64,000 nt of DNA, taken from positions 124,001-188,000 of the forward strand of contig NZ_JAUSXL010000001.1 in assembly GCF_030815975.1 (NCBI RefSeq). Reading direction: 5' to 3'. The notes beneath the pieces were generated by a model. That model saw nothing but the letters and a program-made list of their open reading frames with translations. It was not told the origin of the DNA and did not search any database. This DNA is from Variovorax paradoxus (GTDB taxonomy: Bacteria; Pseudomonadota; Gammaproteobacteria; Burkholderiales; Burkholderiaceae_C). Shown here piece after piece: positions 61,290 through 64,000 of the stretch (positions are counted from its first letter, which is position 1; each line of letters begins with the position of its first letter). Position numbers and translations under genes: made by a program.

Positions 61290-61541
61290 TCACGGCGTCG
61301 GGAGCGCTGCTTTCTTCCGCGAGCAGGATTTTTCGCTCGCGATCGCCGATGCGCCCTCGCTGGTGATCGCGTCCACATGCGCAACTTCCAGGGCGAGTCT
61401 TTTCGCCTTGCCTTGAACCTCGAGAGTCACTTCGATCATGCCGCTCGCAGCCAGCCGCTTTGCCGCGGCAACATCCGCCGATAACGTGAGCCAGCGAGGC
61501 GGCGTCATGCGTCCGATCCGAATCAGTAATTGAGTATCCAT
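61290..61541 (-). CDS. Small hypothetical protein, paralogous to the protein at 57696-57971
   Basis: 83 residues beginning MDTQLLIRIGRMTPPRWLTL. It aligns with the other small protein through LAASGMIEVTL and VAHVDAITSEGASAIASE. The tail is Lys/Ser-rich (EKSCSRKKAALPTP). AAAGGA lies eight bases before the ATG at 61541. It follows the histidine kinase gene by 38 bases in the same direction, so it may be co-transcribed with it. No known domain recognised. Confidence 0.65.
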   Translation of the reverse strand: MDTQLLIRIGRMTPPRWLTLSADVAAAKRLAASGMIEVTLEVQGKAKRLALEVAHVDAITSEGASAIASEKSCSRKKAALPTP

Positions 61542-61579
61542 GGCGAGTCCTTTCGGATGAGAGAACGATCGAGTGCCGG

Positions 61580-62704
61580 TCAGGGGAGGGCGTAACGCGG
61601 CAGGCATATGGTGAATACGCAACCGACACCCGGCACGTCCCGAACCGTCAGAGTGCCGAAGTCCGCTTCAACGCTTTGGCGGGCGATGGAAAGACCCAGA
61701 CCCAATCCCGGCCTGTCATGACTGTGCTGATGGAAGGGGGCGAACATCTTGGCGGCGATTCCCGATGGCAGCCCTCCGCAGTGGTCTTCGACTTCGATCA
61801 GGACGTGCTCGCCAAGCTCATAGGCTTTCAAGGCGACGTCGGTGTGCGGGTGCGTGAACTTGAACGCGTTTTGCAGGAGGTTTGCCAGCGCGGCGAGCAG
61901 CAGTTCGCGATCTCCCCGGATGGCCAGCAGGGAATCGACAGGCGGCACCTCGAAGACGCAACCCACGGCGCTTGCGACGAGTTGGGCCGCGGTTTCAGCG
62001 TCCTTGATGAACAAGGCGACGGAAAATGTCTGCCGCTGGTCCGGTGCGCCGCTGCGCACCTCGGCGAGCGCCCGGCTGATCAGGGCACCCATTGCTGACA
62101 GGCTGCGTTTCAGCACGGCCCCGGTGGCGCCTCTCACTGTCATGTTGCCGAGTTCAAGCGCGTGAATCGCCAAGGTTGCTGTCCCTAGGGAATTGCGCAG
62201 CTCGTGAACCAAAAATCCGTAACGCTCTGTCGCGTCGAGGCTCTGCTGGCGGGCGATTTGCGTATCCCGCTGGAAGCTGAACTCGGTGACGGCGTCCGCA
62301 ATGGCGTTGTCCAGGCACCGGTTCAAGGTCCGGAATTCCGCGACAGCGAACGGGGCATCGCGTTCAAAGGCCAGGTCCGTGATCGCCTGGCAAAGGTCGC
62401 CATAGTCGTGAACGACCTGGTCAACCGTGTAGCCCAGCTTCAGCAGCTCCTTGCCATGGGCTGTGGCGGACACCCCCATTTCCGACAAGGCCAGCGAGTC
62501 CCCGCCCGATGGCCCCGAGATCCTGATGCTGTCGGCGGGTTTGTCGTCCTCTTCGGCCGCAAGGGTTCTTATCAGCTGCTCGAGAAACAACGGGATGCCA
62601 TTCGCCAGCTGATGTTCCGTGGCGGCCCGCCGGGGCCTCAGTGCAACCTTCGACTTGCACCGTGAAACCAGTTCCTCCCGGTTGTTGGTGAGAAAGTTGC
62701 GCAT
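61580..62704 (-). CDS. Cytosolic sensor histidine kinase
   Basis: 374 residues without membrane segments. An N-terminal helical region (about 1-145, starting MRNFLTNNREELVSRCKSK) resembles the RsbRD N-terminal-type input domains. The dimerisation/phospho-acceptor helix has FLVHELRNSLGTATLAI with His. The ATPase domain has N-box ANLLQNAFKFTH, G1 VEDHCGGLPSG and G2 GLGLGLSIARQ, ending TICLPRYALP. It would sense an internal signal. Candidates for its partner are the single-domain regulator at 60153 or another outside the window. It is divergent from the first Crp/Fnr gene. Confidence 0.9.
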   Translation of the reverse strand: MRNFLTNNREELVSRCKSKVALRPRRAATEHQLANGIPLFLEQLIRTLAAEEDDKPADSIRISGPSGGDSLALSEMGVSATAHGKELLKLGYTVDQVVHDYGDLCQAITDLAFERDAPFAVAEFRTLNRCLDNAIADAVTEFSFQRDTQIARQQSLDATERYGFLVHELRNSLGTATLAIHALELGNMTVRGATGAVLKRSLSAMGALISRALAEVRSGAPDQRQTFSVALFIKDAETAAQLVASAVGCVFEVPPVDSLLAIRGDRELLLAALANLLQNAFKFTHPHTDVALKAYELGEHVLIEVEDHCGGLPSGIAAKMFAPFHQHSHDRPGLGLGLSIARQSVEADFGTLTVRDVPGVGCVFTICLPRYALP

Positions 62705-62816
62705 GTTCCGAGACCTCGATGGCTTTCGCCCGCTTCATTCAATGAATGTCGCCTGCTTCTACTTAGAAACTTGGAAGGCGTACCGACATCTTTAGCGGCT
62801 CAGGGGAGAATTGTCG

Positions 62817-62830
62817 GTGCGGTGTCGCAC
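62817..62830. promoter_or_regulatory. Palindrome GTGCG-N4-CGCAC, copy 1
   Basis: GTGCG GTGT CGCAC, ending 88 bases before the chosen ATG of the first Crp/Fnr gene. It has the 5-4-5 geometry of Crp/Fnr-family sites and is repeated exactly at 62880 and 63713. Between copies 1 and 2 lies another perfect dyad, GTGCCGAT-N5-ATCGGCAC (62841-62861). Confidence 0.7.
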
Positions 62831-62879
62831 ATACCGTGGCGTGCCGATTTGCGATCGGCACTTGCATTCCCTCGACTGT

Positions 62880-62893
62880 GTGCGGAAGCGCAC
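62880..62893. promoter_or_regulatory. Palindrome GTGCG-N4-CGCAC, copy 2
   Basis: GTGCG GAAG CGCAC, extended by one pair on each side (T and A). It ends 25 bases before the ATG of the first Crp/Fnr gene. A protein bound here would cover the ribosome site or the start of the transcript, so it may be a repressing site. Confidence 0.7.
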
Positions 62894-62917
62894 AGACACC
62901 GAGGTATCGGCGGCAAA

Positions 62918-63688
62918 ATGATGGGCACTTTGGAATCTCCTTCCGCCATGGCATCGTCTTCTCCCTCGTCTTCTTCGCGCGCAGCCGTGGCGCGCAACAG
63001 CCTCCTGGAGGTGATGCCGCCGGAGGTGCTGACGGGCCTGATGCCACTCCTTGAACTGGTGCCGCTCAAGCTGGGCGAAGTGCTGTACGAATCGGGCGTG
63101 GTCCAGCAGTACGTGTACTTCCCGACCGATTGCATCGTCTCGCTGCTGTACGTGCTGGAAAACGGGCAATCGGCCGAGATCGCCGTCGTGGGATTCGAGG
63201 GGATGGTCGGCGTGGCGCTGCTGATGGGCGGGGGCAGCACGCCCAACCGCGCCGTGGTGCAAAGCGCAGGCCACGCATTCCGCTTGAGCGCCAGCCACAT
63301 CAAGCAGCTGACCGACAACGGCGGGCCCCTGCTGCATCTGCTGCTGCGCTACACCCAGTCACTCATCACCCAGATGTCGCAGACGGCCGTCTGCAACAGG
63401 CATCATTCACTGGAACAGCAGCTGTGCCGATGGCTGCTGCTGAGCCTCGACAGGCTGCCCGGCAACGAGCTGGTGATGACCCAGGAGCTGATCGCCAACA
63501 TGCTCGGCGTACGGCGCGAAGGAGTGACGGAGGCGGCCGGCAAGCTGCAGCGCCTGAACCTGATCAAGTACTCGCGGGGCCACATCACGGTGCTGGACCG
63601 CCCAGGGCTGGAGAAGCAGGTGTGCGAGTGCTATGAGGTCGTGAAGCGTGAAACGGATCGTCTGCTCCCCCGTCAGCTCGCAACCTGA
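62918..63688 (+). CDS. Crp/Fnr family transcriptional regulator (first of a tandem pair)
   Basis: About 256 residues. The N-terminal Ser-rich lead (SSSPSSSSRAA) is followed by a cyclic-nucleotide-binding-like barrel (about 25-145: LLELVPLKLGEVLYESG, YVYFPTDCIVSLLYVLENG, EIAVVGFEGMVGVALLMGG). The C-terminal winged helix (about 170-240) has TQELIANMLGVRREGVTEAAG and RGHITVLDRPGLE. No Fnr-type cysteine cluster is present, and the cAMP-binding Arg/Ser pair is not obvious. ATG at 62918 or 62921 (MMGTLESPS) are equally possible starts. Two copies of one palindrome precede it. Confidence 0.9.
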   Translation: MMGTLESPSAMASSSPSSSSRAAVARNSLLEVMPPEVLTGLMPLLELVPLKLGEVLYESGVVQQYVYFPTDCIVSLLYVLENGQSAEIAVVGFEGMVGVALLMGGGSTPNRAVVQSAGHAFRLSASHIKQLTDNGGPLLHLLLRYTQSLITQMSQTAVCNRHHSLEQQLCRWLLLSLDRLPGNELVMTQELIANMLGVRREGVTEAAGKLQRLNLIKYSRGHITVLDRPGLEKQVCECYEVVKRETDRLLPRQLAT

Positions 63689-63712
63689 GCCAGCGGCGAT
63701 CGCGCCGCATTG

Positions 63713-63726
63713 GTGCGCCTGCGCAC
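63713..63726. promoter_or_regulatory. Palindrome GTGCG-N4-CGCAC, copy 3
   Basis: GTGCG CCTG CGCAC, ending 84 bases before the GTG start of the second Crp/Fnr gene, almost the same distance as copy 1 from the first gene (88). A related palindrome ATGCGC-N6-GCGCAT follows at 63753-63770. Confidence 0.7.
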
Positions 63727-63809
63727 AGACGCGAGAGGGGCCCTCGGCAACAATGCGCTCGGTTGCGCATTCCCGCGCTGATTCTTGATTCTTTCCAACA
63801 GGCGGTTCC

Positions 63810-64000
63810 GTGACATCAGCCCCGCCCCGCCCCATCCTCAATCGCCTGCTCGAGGCGCTGCCGCCCGCGGACCGGGCGCACCTGCTCGAGCGCTGCGACA
63901 GCGTGCAGCTGGCCACGGCGCAGATCCTCTACGAGCCGGGCGATGTCATTCATCACATCCATTTCCCCACGAGCGCGTTCGTCTCGCTGGTGTCGACCGC
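63810..64000 (+). CDS. Crp/Fnr family regulator (second of the pair), cut by window end
   Basis: The visible 63 codons start with GTG (MTSAPPRPILNRLLEALPPA) and enter the same cNMP-binding-like barrel as the preceding gene: HLLERCDSVQLATAQILYEP, then HHIHFPTSAFVSLVST, parallel to VYFPTDCIVSLLYV in the first paralogue. It lies 121 bases downstream, in the same direction, with its own copy of the palindrome. The rest is outside the window. Confidence 0.85.
   Translation, partial: MTSAPPRPILNRLLEALPPADRAHLLERCDSVQLATAQILYEPGDVIHHIHFPTSAFVSLVST

Overview
The window is GC-rich, densely coded, Gram-negative chromosomal DNA. The gene families point to a Burkholderiales bacterium, most probably Comamonadaceae of the Variovorax type: several orphan Bug/TctC-type solute receptors, a Cus copper pump, a bufferin cluster, a giant RTX adhesin and many one- or two-gene stress units. 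This assignment rests on family content, not on a database search. No rRNA, tRNA, CRISPR array, prophage or replication origin was seen.

Region 1 (1-9.1 kb) concerns copper. A bufferin operon (bufA, bufB, start of bufC, minus strand) lies near a cusCBA efflux operon (plus strand). CusB carries a CusF-like domain at its C-terminus. A PQQ-type sugar dehydrogenase sits between them.

Region 2 (9.1-20.2 kb) is a mix of small units: a tyrosine recombinase with altered catalytic residues next to a long inverted repeat, YbaN, an ECF sigma factor with a DUF2892 protein, a YhcG-type nuclease, a remnant of a TonB-dependent receptor, RecQ, several small membrane proteins, a universal stress protein, TerC and a TctD/TctE-like two-component system. 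An 11-bp-phased array of half-sites lies directly upstream of terC.

Region 3 (20.2-35.0 kb) is a type I secretion locus: a 3,430-residue RTX adhesin with 21 nearly identical VCBS-type repeats, its ABC exporter and its HlyD adaptor, followed by a GT14-type glycosyltransferase. No TolC-like partner gene is next to it.

Region 4 (35.2-57.5 kb) is catabolic. A hydrolase/aldehyde dehydrogenase/quinone oxidoreductase operon ends in a gene with an internal deletion. A sugar-type ABC importer operon (DapA-like enzyme, binding protein, two permeases, ATPase, Gfo/Idh/MocA dehydrogenase) is divergent from a LysR regulator. A second operon encodes a solute receptor, an IlvD/Edd dehydratase and a lactonase-like amidohydrolase. 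Together these enzymes would fit a non-phosphorylating route from sugar to lactone to aldonic acid to 2-keto-3-deoxy acid to cleavage. Next, an IclR regulator is divergent from an operon of two solute receptors, an enoyl-CoA hydratase-like protein, an ADP-forming acyl-CoA synthetase and a 2-hydroxyacid dehydrogenase.

Region 5 (57.5-61.2 kb) is a decayed accessory patch: an internally deleted hydrolase, a frameshifted ATPase/kinase, fragments of two insertion sequence families, a collagen-like lipoprotein, a single-domain response regulator and a 10-bp minisatellite. Region 6 (61.2-64 kb) holds a DUF3309 protein, one of two paralogous small proteins, a cytosolic histidine kinase and two tandem Crp/Fnr regulators. 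Each Crp/Fnr gene is preceded by exact copies of one palindrome (GTGCG-N4-CGCAC), which suggests a previously unnoticed autoregulatory operator.
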